Below, one piece after another: positions 1 to 11,489 of a stretch of DNA of 64,000 bases (positions are counted from its first letter, which is position 1; every line of letters begins with the position of its first letter). Below the pieces are notes generated by a model. The model made no database searches. It was given only the letters and a program-made list of their open reading frames with translations, and was not told where the DNA came from. Where the stretch lies: NCBI GenBank assembly GCA_951394045.1, contig OX595993.1, positions 1,302,001-1,366,000 of the forward strand, given 5' to 3'. The DNA comes from Nitzschia sp. DOCU1. Lineage: Eukaryota; Bacillariophyta; Bacillariophyceae; Bacillariales; Bacillariaceae. Both the position numbers and the translations under genes were made by a program.

Positions 1-344
1 AATACCAAATGATTATAATAGCCGGTCTCTGGATTGAACGTTAAGCGAGTAGCGATTCCATTCACATTGGTGCACATTGGCTTGAACTCTTTGTAGTCTT
101 CTTTCTTGGCATGGTGATAAGGAGAATGCGCATGAAAGTAGAGCTTCAAATTCAATCCACAGAGTCCGGCCACTTGACTCTTGGTACAGATAGTGTGGGG
201 GTTGTCTTCGATATGGGTCTCAAAAAACTCGCGGCTGCAAGTGTGTTCCTTGTAACACTCCATGTCGGACGGAGACTTACCCCGACTGTCAACACATACA
301 AGGAAAACAGTGTCGCTGTAGACGGCTTTTGGCATCTTGTTCAT
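1..344 (-). CDS. partial protein of unknown function, cut by left edge
   Basis: A reading frame on the minus strand begins with ATG at 342-344 and stays open for 114 codons to the left edge. It starts MNKMPKAVYSDTVFLVC and ends, as far as visible, in ...TRLTFNPETGYYNHLV. It has seven cysteines within about 90 residues (for example in DMECYKEHTC and the later C-T-K and A-G-L-C-G stretches) and no obvious signal peptide. The biased, protein-like composition and the ATG close to the last in-frame stop argue for a real gene. I do not recognise the family, and most of the gene may lie outside the window. Confidence 0.45.
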   Translation of the reverse strand, partial: MNKMPKAVYSDTVFLVCVDSRGKSPSDMECYKEHTCSREFFETHIEDNPHTICTKSQVAGLCGLNLKLYFHAHSPYHHAKKEDYKEFKPMCTNVNGIATRLTFNPETGYYNHLV

Positions 345-1631
345 TGTAAAACGTAGAAGTTTCGTTAGAGTTTCTGTTCGAGAGTAGTAATAGCTTTGTG
401 CTTTTTGCTGGTTGTGTGTTCTGAAATTGTGAGCATGATGGATGCTGCTGCTGCCACTATTCCAAGCCAGCCTGTCGTGGGAAGGTTCTCGTTGGGATGC
501 CAGCGTTGATCGTTCAAAACTATGTGTTGGCACCTTGTTTAGCGATCGAGATCGCTTCGCATTGGGACTTTGCACGCCCAACTGCCAGAATGAGAAGCCG
601 GAAATCCCGCCATCCCATTCCCGCGATGACATGGTTCGTGGCAAATCTTTCTCCTCGCATCTCACTTTTCTTTCTTTGCTTCTCTTGATCAACTTGGTGC
701 AACTATTTGGATGAGTTCGATATTGTCATGAAATGCTCGATTCGAAGACACAAGACTGTCTCTTGTCAGCGAGAGAAAAGACGTAGATACCAGTATCAAG
801 AACATTAGTGGAATAACATTGACTAGCGTATTGTAGTCCCTAGATCCGCTAGCAAGTAGGTATTACATTCGTCAACACCAACATAGCAAACATTATAATA
901 TAGAGACAAGTCATTTTTCTCTAGAAGGTTGCTGGCTGCCAGTAGTAAGAGGCATAGAAACACGATATGATGAGGGGGTCCTTCGCCATTGCCCCCCAAA
1001 CGCTCGGAAGCAGATCTGCACGAGCATCGCTGAATTTTGTGGCGCCGCACCCCGTTTTCATTATATCCATTCCACGCTAGCCTGATCGGATTAGCACATG
1101 GACCAAGGCCTTTGAACCTTCTAAGTAACCATATGGTATTTAGGCGCGCCAGATTTTGAAGCCGTGCCAGCTCGGCCGTGGACGACTGTTGAATTCGAAA
1201 CTGCCATAGAAACTATCACACTATGGTAGCCGGCCGGCCGATGTTGCGAGCCTGTACCCCCAAAGTTTCGCCTGACGCGAAGATGACGATACGTAGTATG
1301 ATAGTGGAAGCAGAAAGTTGGTTTTGGGTGCCCGAAAAGCGAAAAGGGGCCCGTCCCGTGGAATGAATGCTTGGCACGTTCCTCGTAGCGCCCAGTACAT
1401 TCTTCGCGTAGAATTGGACCCATTCGGAACGATCGATCGTTGGACATTAACAAGACATCAACAACACACGCGCAAGAGAAATCTTGCGGCTTGTTGTTGT
1501 CAACGATAGACAAAAGGACTATCCTTTCGTTCGTGCTACTACGTATTAGATCTTTTGCATTTACACATTGTATTGCACTTCCCTTTCGCTAACTTGCATA
1601 TTATTTGGACCCTGAACCCCAGCAGCTACAA
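345..1631. other. intergenic stretch, no supported gene
   Basis: Several short open frames occur on both strands (the longest about 130 codons, minus strand 1121-1513), but none has a recognisable domain or convincing composition. The right part is the upstream region of the large gene that starts at 1632. A GC-rich palindromic stretch (gccggccggc) lies near 1231. No RNA gene was recognised. Confidence 0.5.
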
Positions 1632-4600
1632 ATGCTGGACCGAGAGATCAAAGGCGCCGCTCGAAGCGGTGTCGCCTCTCGCAATGTGTTGTTGCTCGGC
1701 ATTTCGTATCCCTGCGTTCCGTCTCAAATGGAAAAGCATGGTTTTCCTCAAGACATTTTATCGTATCCGAAACCGTCTGTCGAACAAGCTGTTGAATGTG
1801 TGCGTCGAGGCATTCTAACCGAGATGGATGCTCGTGATTTAGCACGTTGTGTGGCTACCGAGCAAGCGACGGCCACTCAGGTTTACACGGTCTCGCGGGA
1901 GATTGGAGCCATGTACCGATCAGATCGACATGTCCATTGTGACTTTAACGCTCGTAATTTCTGTCAGACGCTGCAGAACCAGTTTGGCGAGGACATTCAG
2001 TTTAGTCAAGTTATTTTGGATTACTACTGGATGCCCACTGGCTGGCTGGTGACGCGGTGGGCAAAGACGCTCTTTCAGCAGACGCTGCCGGATCTGGTAA
2101 GACACCAAATGCTGACCTTTCCGAGTCAGCGCCACCGAGCGCGACGGCGGATTGCCACTGGCCCTCCGTATGATATTGACGAGGGCGTAGTCTTTCTGCC
2201 CTTTTGTGCTCATGTCTGCAAAGAGCTGGTGGGGGCCATTGGCACGCTGGAGCAGTACTATGAAATCACCTTTTTGCACAAGCAAGACTTGCATGGACAC
2301 GCTCTGTGGAAGGGAACCATGGAGATTGATGCTGATGTCATGCAAAGTCGTCTGGGAAAACGACTCGACCAGGAGGAAATCTACTGCACTTTTCGTCCCA
2401 AGGACATTTATGAGAGCATGGAAGACCCCCATGTGTCCAAGCCGGCCGTCATGCGCATTCTACTAGCCATTGAGAACTACGATGACATTCGGATGGTGCG
2501 ACTGCGACCACTTCAACAGCATGAAAGAGCGAGTGTTTTTAAGCCTAGACTCTGGCAGCCAGAGACTGGGGGATTCAAGGGACTCGACTTTGAACTTGCG
2601 AGACGACGGCACAAGGAAATGAAACGGGGAAAGAAGATTCTACCGGAGAAGCCGATCGAAGAAGAAAAGAAGGAAGAATCTGTTGCGCCGACAACGGAGG
2701 AGGAGTCCCAGGTTGACGCGGAAGAAGAAGAAGAGCCGGAAGTTGTCTTGCATGAGAACGAGTTTCTGCAATATTATGTCGGCCCGGCGCAAGATCTCGC
2801 CACTTACCTTCATGCCAAGCAGCTGGCGGCCAGAGATGTTGCTCGATTGAAAAGAGAGAAAGCTAAGAAACTGAGGGAAGAAGAAAAGGCGCGCGCGGCG
2901 GCGTCCGAAGCATTAGTCCCCACCCGAAAGGGGATTGTCTTTTTGCCTGGTGATGAAGAAGAGCTGTCGGAAGACATGGAAGCAAAGAGGCCGGCACGCA
3001 CCGCTCCATGGGGTGATTCGGAATTCCTTTCATTCAACCCTCGCAATCCGCCACCTGTAAAACCTTGGGACGATGGGAAGGCTGAAAATCAGACCAATGG
3101 AACAACGCCTGCGGATTGTGATAATGAAGTGGCGAAGTTTTTGGAACGGGTATATAAGTCCAGGGTGCGAAAGATTTATGACGACGAAGAACTTACGAAC
3201 TTGGACCAGCCAGCGAACCATCATATGCTTCGAGCTGCGTCGCTGCTATACCACGACATGTCGAATCGTTTCGTGACTTCGCATAAGAAAAAACTCGGGA
3301 TTGAACGAGTTGCACGTCTGCCTGAGAAGCAGTGCCCCGATACCGGTAAGTGGACTTTGATGGCTTTCAATGCGGCTCGCATCGTGGATGCTTCAACGCA
3401 GATTCTTATAGCGTTGTTTTGTAGTTTGTTTTCAAGTGAAAAGGGCACTGGCCGACTACACTGAATTTACGGGCTATAAATTGCTATCTGCTGAGGCGCT
3501 ATCATCACAGTCGAATCAGAAAGAAATTCGATTTCAGGATGTTGTAGAAGGATGTTGGGAAAAAATCTTGCTGGACGATGGAGGTCTCAGGGAATGGCGG
3601 CGACAAGCTATAGCGCAACCTCTCAAGAAGGAAGTCTTTCTGTTATATTCCCCCAAACGTGATGAGACTGTGGTCATCGATCGGATGCAGATTCGTAGAA
3701 GGATCCTGTTTTGGCTTTTCAACGGTCGAAAGGAAAAGGATGACCCGTCAGGTGCATTCCAGCTGGTTGAGAATTCTTTGAGTCCTAAAGTTTTGTTGGA
3801 GGCTAGGAAGAGTGACGTCCACATGACGGTGGCAATCGAGAGGCATCTTAACCATCAATTGCGTAAGGTCACATCGAGCAACCCTCCTCAGAGCATTCCT
3901 AGCCAAATGGATCACGTGCGGGAAACACTCAATTCATTTCTCGGTGTAATTTCGGCGCATGCGGTAGATGCGATTGTTGATTTCCAGAGCGCTTCCGAAA
4001 GAGAGCTGAAGAGCTTGCAGCAATCGGCATATCAGTGGCTTCTGCGTCAGGGCGACGCAATCGACCCTACAGGAGAATTTCGCCAAATCCACGATTTAAT
4101 TGATGACAAATCCAATCGAACTGTGGAGGAGCTTTCTCGTGAGATCGCTTCTCGCGTAGCAGAGATGCGAACACTCGACTCTTACTTACAGGAAAAGAAG
4201 AGAGACGATGTAGCTAGGATTCTGACGGAATTCCCAAGCGACGATGTGGCAAAACTCGTTGGGGACTTTCTGGCAATTAAATCTTCCCCCGTCAAATATC
4301 CCAGCCAGACTGCATCGGCTTCAACAAAAAAACGCAAGAAACATAAGGCGCCTTCTCGGAATGTCACCACTCTTGCCAATGCCTCTCAAATCGGTCTTCT
4401 TCTCGAGCAAGCGGTCCATGTTTCGAGGACAGAAAGAGATTCCACTCGCTCCCGGGGTTCACAAATTGGTGACGGTGGCTTTGCCTGCCGACATTGTTCG
4501 GGGTGTGACGATAGCGGTCGAAACTCACCCCAAGGGCGGTACTTTCCATCGAATTTTAAGTCGTTCGAACTGACGGTTCGCAACGGGTTCATGTATCATA

Positions 4601-6963
4601 TACAATATTGCCCCCGCTGCCCCCAGGAGATTAAGGCGAAGCTGAAATCTCGCGCACAAGAATCGATTGAACAGGAATGTAGAGAAGATATCTTGTATTC
4701 CTTTTGGCGCCGTATCCGTGGTATTCAGCAGAACAACGGTGAAAGCAGAATTACGGAGATAGAGGGACGGGTTCCTATTCCTCGGGGGGCGACATCTGTC
4801 GAATCGCGCAAAGTGAAGACAAGAACTGCGTCCGGCGACGTGGGTACCCAAGACATGGGCCAACGGTGTGATGATCCTAAACTCGCGAATCCGAGTCAGC
4901 AGACCAAACTCGTAGACCATGCAACTCCCGACGCCAATGCCTCGATTCAGAGTCTGTCACTTGAAGACGACCTCATGACTTTGTTGGAGGATGCATCTTC
5001 CCCACTGTACACGATCCCGACTCAGGAGACTCCCGAGCATACAGAGAGAAAGGGCCGGGTTCCTATTCCTCGGGGGGCGACATCTGTCGAATCGCGCAAA
5101 GTGAAGACAAGAACTGCGTCCGGCAACGTGGGTACCCAAGGCATGGGCCAACGGTGCGATGATCCTAAACTCGCGAATCCGAGTCGGCAGACCAAACTCG
5201 TAGACCATGCAACTCCCGACGCCAATGTCTCGATTCAGAGTCTGTCACTTGAACACGGCGTCATGACTTTGTTGGAGGATGCTTCTTCCCCACTGAACAC
5301 GATCCCGTCTGAGGAGACTCCGGAGCATGCTTCCGCGACGAACAACAATGCAGAACGATCGATTCCTTCGGCCGCTCGGTCTTGTCAACTTCAGAATGTC
5401 AACACGTTGCTCAAGAATGGAATGGCGTCATCAGATGCTCTCGCGAAACCTTCCCAGCCGAATGAAGACTCACACATTGGGCTCGGCCATGGCGTTGCCA
5501 AACGTTCCAAGAAGGGCTTGGGAGCCGTCGGAAGATTATGTAAGTCGTCCGCCACTGAAAGTCTATCAACGCTAGATTGTCGCAACAACGAAACGATCGA
5601 GTCTTCTTTTTCGACAACCGATGATGAGATCGTGAAAAGCGTTGTGCTCGCTTACAATAGCAGGGCGAAAACGCCAGTTGTGCCTGAAGGTTCTTCCGCC
5701 GTTAAGGGCTCGCAATCCGGCAAGAAAAGAACACCAAGAGTGCCCAGGTACTCGTTAGATTCACTTGCGGTGGCGCAGCCTCGTACGCGTACCGGTGCGG
5801 ATTCGATTGCAAAGGTCAAGAAATCTAGGGTTCCCAAAAGTTCGAATGGAAAGCCTGACGGTGGCACACTTTCTAAAAGAAAGAGAGAGAATCCTGTTGC
5901 GGGGTCCAGCCTACTTCTGAACAACAGAGCAAATTGCACGCCAACCGACAGCCACCAAAGGGAAGGCTTTCACGCTGCTGCATCCGACATGAAGGTGGAT
6001 AGCGGCGAATATGAATCTGAAGGCTTGGGTAGCAAGCGGGGGAGATTGTCCCAACCTGCGAAGACAAGCCGACGTCGACGGGGAACCGAAGCGAGCATGG
6101 CAGAGATCGTCGGTGCCTACTTAACACAACCGGTTGGAGTCGATGTCAAACCTAGGAAAAGACGTCGAATCGCAGCGGAGACCGGAGCTGCAAGAGGTCT
6201 GAACTCGGAATCTCTGGAACGGACGATCGACAGTGCTTCGTTGCAGCCTCTTCCTCGCGTTCGTGATGACGATTGTTCCGCGCAGCGGGTTGATGAAAAT
6301 CACTTCTCTCCTCGACTTCAAACGCCACTGTTGAGGTCAACTGGGAGACAACCAAATGCTTATTCCGATATCAGTGATATTCTTGGAAGAATAGGGCCGG
6401 CACAGGTTGGGGATGCTGATCTTTTTGTTTCTTCTGACCTGAATCACCAACAGCTTCTCATGGGAAATTTTTTAGGATGGACAAATTTCTCTATCGAGGA
6501 CTACAAAGCATGGATCCTCCGCTACTCACAAATTGTTGGCAGATCGCGAGCATTGCTTTTGCATCGACTTTGCATATGCTTGGGGACATACAATGGGTCG
6601 GACAGGGAGCTTCATAGCAATATTCGAAGACACATTCAAGCACTTTCGCCGGCAGAGGTTTTACAATGGGCTACCAATCTAGCAAACACGGCAGAATCAA
6701 TGCAAACGCATGCCCTTGTAGAGCTTGTGAGAAATCGACTTCTCGAAGGTTTGGAGGCTTCATACAACGCGACACAGAGCCCTCACATATCGGCGCTCGA
6801 GCATGAGATACGACGACGGGCACTGGTCACCCCCTCGAACACCCATGGTACTCCGTTTGGCGCGACTTTTGCGGGGAGCCCGTTAAGAGGCCCCCCTCTG
6901 GTGGGCGTCAACCAGCGATCTTCCAACACTCCCAATCACTACCAGTATTGGTCTCAAAACTGA
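1632..6963 (+). CDS. large nuclear-type protein of unknown function, two exons
   Basis: Exon 1 is 1632-3345. The frame then meets GTAAGT at 3346 and resumes in a second frame running to TGA at 6961-6963. In-frame acceptors are AG at 3435-3436 (exon 2 from 3437) or AG at 3423-3424 (exon 2 from 3425). The first choice gives about 1746 residues. The N-terminal 330 residues form a compact domain (motifs DYYWMPTGW, VFLPFCAHVC, GKRLDQEEIYCTF) that I have seen only as an uncharacterised stramenopile type. A Glu/Lys-rich linker follows. Residues about 919-972 hold a CxxC...CxxC segment (FACRHCSGC ... QYCPRCP), which suggests metal binding. Residues 1015-1206 are a 96-residue tandem duplication. Basic clusters (KKRKKHK, RRRRG, KPRKRRRIA) resemble nuclear localisation signals. 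A folded helical C-terminus follows. A chromatin or DNA role is only inference. Confidence 0.7.
4769..5328. repeat. 288-bp in-frame tandem duplication inside the 1632-6963 gene
   Basis: The block from 4769 (gggttcctattcctcg) recurs at 5057, a period of exactly 288 bp or 96 codons. The copies differ at only a small number of bases, some silent and some changing residues (for example SGDVGTQDMG versus SGNVGTQGMG). Similarity ends near 5040 in copy 1 and 5328 in copy 2. The high identity points to a recent duplication. Confidence 0.95.
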
Positions 6964-7151
6964 TTCTGAAGAAGTGGTCCATCTACGGTACTCAAATCGT
7001 CAGGGAACGATATTAAACGAATGTTGCTGGGGCAAAGTAATCGTGAGAATTGGTTCTCCTAATGAATCGAATCTTGCAAGAAATAGCTCTTATTTTTTGC
7101 ACCAAACCACCGGAAATCTCTATTATCTCTATTACTTATGTAGTTGTAGCA

Positions 7152-8027
7152 TCAGTCCTCTTTGCCGCTACTGGAACTTCCCCAAGACCAAAAACCTCTA
7201 TTCTGTTGCTGAACTGTGGGATCAACAGCTGGGCTAGTCGTCTTAGACAACAACTTTTGAATCCAACCACCTTGATCCGTGGCACTCGAACTCGTAGTGG
7301 AATCTCCTGCTAGGGATGTCTGCTTACTGCTAATCTCCTTGCTGCTGCTGCTGCTCGTTCCGCCCCGCGTCAGAGAATATCGAATGAGCGCCGTGGGTAT
7401 CGCCGTCGCCATCCCATAAACAGCAATCGCAGCCAATGACCACCAAAAGAACCATCGCGCCGCCTTTCGGCCAAAGTCTTGTGCATTGACGAGAAAACTC
7501 ACACTACTGTTCCGTATCCGTTCCGAGGTAGCACTGGCGGCCTCTTTGGATTTGCTCGTTATCGCTTGCCCGCCTTGCGCAGCTGCTTTAAACGACGCCT
7601 GAGTTGCACTCTGAGCCGCAGTTCGAATCTTCTCACCTACTTTCTGGGATGTCGAGCGCAGTGCATCACCAGCCACTGCAGAAGTCTTGGCGAAAGCATC
7701 GGCGGCTTTTGAGGATCCTTTTTCAAAGGCTTTGTGCCCCTCTTTGGACAGTGTTTCCGACGCCTTTTTGGCTTGGACTTCCAGCGCTTCACGAGCGGAA
7801 TCAGTTTGCTTCTTTACCACTTCGGCGGTATTTTCGGTGCCTCGTTTCAACAAGCCTGTGAATTTGTCTTTAAAGACGTCAAAGTTTGAAAAGTTTCGGC
7901 AAGCCATGTTTGTTCCATTCATATCCGATACCAGCGTTTGTCGCCCATGACTTTGTTCGAGGAATCGCAGATGGCGAAGCTGCCTTGAATTTGATCGAAG
8001 AATTGATGACGAGACTTTTCTCAACAT
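7152..8027 (-). CDS. helical LEA/apolipoprotein-like protein with one membrane span, probably mitochondrial
   Basis: ATG at 8025-8027 gives 291 residues (MLRKVSSSILRSNSRQL...). A longer frame upstream would need a non-ATG start. The first 40 residues are rich in Arg, Ser and Leu and lack acids, as in mitochondrial presequences. Then come about 120 residues of Ala/Lys/Thr/Ser-rich amphipathic helix with irregular 11-residue-like periodicity (AREALEVQAKKASETLSKEG, SKAADAFAKT), similar in composition to group-3 LEA and apolipoprotein-like proteins. One hydrophobic span follows (WFFWWSLAAIAVYGMATAIP), then a Ser/Thr/Gln-rich tail ending W-S-W-G-S-S-S-S-G-K-E-D. A role in membrane stabilisation is inferred from composition only. 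It is divergent from the HAD-family gene at 8489. Confidence 0.65.
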   Translation of the reverse strand: MLRKVSSSILRSNSRQLRHLRFLEQSHGRQTLVSDMNGTNMACRNFSNFDVFKDKFTGLLKRGTENTAEVVKKQTDSAREALEVQAKKASETLSKEGHKAFEKGSSKAADAFAKTSAVAGDALRSTSQKVGEKIRTAAQSATQASFKAAAQGGQAITSKSKEAASATSERIRNSSVSFLVNAQDFGRKAARWFFWWSLAAIAVYGMATAIPTALIRYSLTRGGTSSSSSKEISSKQTSLAGDSTTSSSATDQGGWIQKLLSKTTSPAVDPTVQQQNRGFWSWGSSSSGKED

Positions 8028-8488
8028 GGCGAAATGCAGCCTTGTACTCTGCAAGGTCAGAAGGGAGGAATCCAATGAGGTAACGATTGATTAGCTACTA
8101 ATGATCGAGTTGAATTGAATTGCGAGAGAAAGCATATGTAGTCTCATTGTCCTAATCGAAGTTCCAACTTCGAGACTTCAGCGCACGCGGCATTGTCAGG
8201 ATTTGGCGAAATTCCCCCAAAGGATTCAAACATGTGTGACGGGTACATCGTAAACCCCGAAATCATCCCCAAAAGTTTCGATGGTTCACGTTTGGGGAGT
8301 GGTCGGATAAGTCCAGAACAACAACGTCATTCATCTCATCATCATGCTTCTCCCTCCCACCACTCTCACCATGACCATGGTCGTCGATCGTCGAACCTAT
8401 CGAAGGTCCGTTGAGACACAGCTGCACAGTCGACGATACAATTGCATGAAACACTGGTTGTATCTACGCATCGCCATTCGATATTGAA
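8028..8488. other. divergent intergenic region
   Basis: This is shared upstream sequence between the minus-strand gene starting at 8027 and the plus-strand gene starting at 8489. Short open frames on both strands (8193-8414 and 8263-8454) are His/Ser-rich and lack good starts, so I do not call them. Confidence 0.5.
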
Positions 8489-9722
8489 ATGCTGATCTTA
8501 AAGGCCCTAGTTCTGCTGATGTTCTTGCTGAGATCCAGCAGCTTCCGTCCATCCCAAGATTGTGGGCGAAGATTCGACAGTCGTCGTCGTGCTTTGGCTG
8601 GAACTATGGCAACCAAGATGGACGAGATTCAAGTATTGACTGGCGTTCGTGACGTTGTTGATCTCTACGATACATTTCTTCTGGATATGTGGTGAGTCTT
8701 TTTTCTTGTCCAGTCGTTGCTGTTGCTGTGCCATGTCCTCTCAGCGAGATCAGGCCCACTCATCCAAGTTCTCGACTCTACGTAGGGGCGTGATGCATGA
8801 TGGGACGACAGCATATGATGGAGTGTTAGAGGTCGTACAAAAACTTAAGGAACGAGGCAAGGAAATGATTATTTTGTCCAATTCGTCCAAGCGACAGGAC
8901 AATAGCATCAAGATGTTGACCAAGCTAGGTTTTGATCCTCTAGGAGACTTTTCTCAGATTATCACGTCGGGTGAAGTGACGTATCAACTGCTATCACGGA
9001 CATTACCAGATAGTGCACCGTTAGCGCCAAAACCATGGAATATGTTGGAGTCAATATGGAATAGCGAAAAGGAGCAGCCCAATGTATTTTGCTTTGGAAG
9101 TGGAGAAGGCGACGAAAAGTATCTTGAGAGTTGTGGGTGGAAGCTTTCACCTATGGAGACTGCAGATTTAATTGTTGCACGGGGCACTTTTACAATAAAT
9201 GATGGGTCTACGGTCGTTCATAAAACTCATAGCGGGGAAGATGCCTACTTTCAGGCATACAAGGAACAGTTGGCCAAAGCCGCAGAGCGCAAGATCCCCA
9301 TGATTGTCGCAAATCCCGACAAGATTCGGCCCGATGCAGATCGAAGTCCAATGCCAGGAACAATTGGCAACGACTATGAAAAGATGCTAAGTGATTCGAT
9401 TGGTTCTGTAGAGCTTGTCAAGTACATTGGAAAGCCATTTGAGGATGTCTACGAGATTGCTTTGCGAGGCAAGGATCGGTCAAGAGTCTGCATGGTCGGT
9501 GATGCGCTAGAAACTGACGTAACTGGTGGTTCGGTATTTGGAATCGATACGATTTGGGTGATCAATGATGGCATTCACAACATCGATGTTGAGAGCATGG
9601 GAAATGGCTCATTACAAACTGGGTGCTCCGCTGTTCTACAGCAGTTCAATCAGATTCCTGGCACATACGCCAAAGGACGACAGCTCTCGCCGACTACCAT
9701 TTTGCCGCACTTCCGGTGGTAA
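8489..9722 (+). CDS. HAD-superfamily class IIA hydrolase (NagD-related), two exons
   Basis: Exon 1 is 8489-8691 and exon 2 is 8786-9722, with an intron starting GTGAGT and ending CGTAG. The join restores HAD motif I as LDMWGVMHDG; 379 residues in total. The N-terminus has a hydrophobic run (MLILKALVLLMFLLRSSSF) and then an Arg/Ser-rich stretch, which fits a signal or plastid-targeting peptide; targeting is uncertain. Further HAD signatures are ILSNSSKR (motif II Ser), NPDKIRPDADRSPMPG in the cap and catalytic C-terminal part, and VGDALETDVTGG (motif IV acids). The arrangement matches the TIGR01459-type family of HAD-IIA hydrolases found in bacteria and algae. The substrate is unknown. The second motif-I Asp of ordinary HAD phosphatases is Trp here. 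Confidence 0.85.
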
Positions 9723-9890
9723 ACTTCAAGTACAGAGGCTGACATGCCAGGTAACGCTTCACAGAGATGGGCACTGAGCACTCTCGTTGGTAGAATCCAG
9801 CATGCTACAGAGTCCCTGCCTTTTTAGATCTAATTATCAGCTATTATGTAGCAGTAAGCAATTTGAAATGTTGTGCAACGACCTACCACT

Positions 9891-11489
9891 CTAGAGTCCT
9901 TCCACACCCGAAATGAATCGAAACGAAGCTGCCCGTTGAATAGGCTGATCCGAGTTCCCACGGAGGCCTGGTCTCGGCAAGCCGGTTCCTGAAAGTGTAT
10001 CATTTCTCATTGGGGGCCTTCGGCGAGGACCGGAATTAATGGACACGCTTCGACCAACACCACGAGTCGGTTCCGGCTTCGCACCTGCCGTGGTGCCCGC
10101 TGCGTTCTGTTGCGAAACAGCCATGGCGGCTAAATTCGAAGCTGCTCCGCCGCCGAGAGCCGCATTTGAAGAGTGGTCTCTACGAACCACAAAGGAAGCG
10201 CTTCTTCCCGGCAATCCCCTGCCAGGAGCAGTGCGCCTGCTCGTAGTACTGGCCGTTCTACTGGGCTGGGTTCGAGAAAAATCATGACGAGCCCGGGCGG
10301 CGCCAATGGAGCCTTCTGCAGAAGCCACCCCAGACTTTCGGGCCCGGACACTGTTCGACCGTTCCGGTGGGCGACGGTTTGGATCTGGATTTTCTGCGTT
10401 TGTAGGGATATTTGCAGGGTCTTGGTCCGTTTCTCCTTGCTTATTATTATCATCCGCGTTATTGGAATCATTCGTTCGGCCGAGGCCCCGGACGCTCATT
10501 GAGGTGCGCAGATCGTGGCGACGACGAACACTTTTGGAAACAACAGGAGCCGCAATTTTTGGCTCTGGACTTTGCATTTCGTCGTCGTCTTTGTTGACAT
10601 CCAAAAGTTCAGGATTGCTACTTCCCAGCGCCGCGATTAAATTACGCAGCGATTTTTCAGTAGAAAGACTTCGACGAACGGGTGACTTGGTCTTTAAGCT
10701 GGCGCGGCCGACGTGACGCGTTCGACGGCTGGAATGCGAAGAGGCGGATGGCTCTGGTGTTACATCCTTACGTCCATTGTTCAAAGAGTCATTTTCATCG
10801 GCTGCTGCTGCGTCCGTAGTACTATCTGCCACTGTGTCATCCTTTAACTCCGCTTTGCTCAGTCGCCTGCGCAACCCGCCAGCATGAGGCTTTCTGCTGT
10901 CTGATGGTCGACGGCTAGTTCTACCTTCACCCGCGTCAGGAGCACCACTCTCGTCAGTCAGTTCCGACTTACTATGTCTACGGCGCAACAGATTTCTCCT
11001 GCTTTCACCGGGCGGCTTTCGACTTTCTTTGCCGTCGGTGGCAGCACCACCGCTGTTTTCGGTGGCCTTCTCGTCCAAAACAAGATCATCCTTACTCAAT
11101 CGTTTCCTTAAGGAATGGGGTCTTCTGGATGACGATGGCTGGGCGCCAGCTTTACGGCTTTCGTTGCCCTCTGCTGCGTCCCCACCCGCCGTGTCGGGTA
11201 ATTCGGACTTGCGCCGTAGCGGTCGTTTGTCGCCGGCGGCTCTTCGAACCGACCGACGCTGAGATTTCTTGTTTGGAGACGAGCCCTCCTCCTCACCAGC
11301 AGTAAGGTCCTGGCTAGACGACGAAAGCTGTTCTGAAGCGGACGATCCTTCTGCTGCGAAACCGCCCGCAAAGAAATTCACGTCTTCTTCAAAATCCACT
11401 TCGGCACCCCAATCCTCAAAGTTTTCAAACGAGTCGCCAAAACCATTATTGTCGGGCATTAAGGGGTCGTCGTCGATCAAAGTTGTCAT
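9891..11489 (-). CDS. disordered basic protein with four RRR-S-K-x-E-L repeats
   Basis: ATG at 11487-11489 opens a 532-residue frame. The N-terminus is acidic and Phe-rich (DSFENFEDWGAEVDFEED). Four degenerate units of about 40 residues follow, each with a core like LRRRLSKAEL or LLRRRHSKSEL followed by acids and an ESRKP or SRRPH linker. The rest is Ser/Arg/Asn-rich with further RRxS-type sites (RSLSTEKSLR, RRRHDLRTSMSVRG). There is no membrane span or known domain. The RRxS sites are the kind phosphorylated by basophilic kinases, which is inference from consensus only. The gene lies between the HAD gene and the coiled-coil gene; no functional link is visible. Confidence 0.65.
   Translation of the reverse strand: MTTLIDDDPLMPDNNGFGDSFENFEDWGAEVDFEEDVNFFAGGFAAEGSSASEQLSSSSQDLTAGEEEGSSPNKKSQRRSVRRAAGDKRPLRRKSELPDTAGGDAAEGNESRKAGAQPSSSRRPHSLRKRLSKDDLVLDEKATENSGGAATDGKESRKPPGESRRNLLRRRHSKSELTDESGAPDAGEGRTSRRPSDSRKPHAGGLRRRLSKAELKDDTVADSTTDAAAADENDSLNNGRKDVTPEPSASSHSSRRTRHVGRASLKTKSPVRRSLSTEKSLRNLIAALGSSNPELLDVNKDDDEMQSPEPKIAAPVVSKSVRRRHDLRTSMSVRGLGRTNDSNNADDNNKQGETDQDPANIPTNAENPDPNRRPPERSNSVRARKSGVASAEGSIGAARARHDFSRTQPSRTASTTSRRTAPGRGLPGRSASFVVRRDHSSNAALGGGAASNLAAMAVSQQNAAGTTAGAKPEPTRGVGRSVSINSGPRRRPPMRNDTLSGTGLPRPGLRGNSDQPIQRAASFRFISGVEGL

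Noticed and set aside
1121..1513. 130-codon minus-strand frame in the left intergenic region
   Set aside because: Composition is not protein-like, no domain, and no splice context links it to a neighbour.
1920..2432. 170-codon minus-strand frame inside the large gene at 1632
   Set aside because: It lies fully antisense to a well-supported coding exon and shows no domain.
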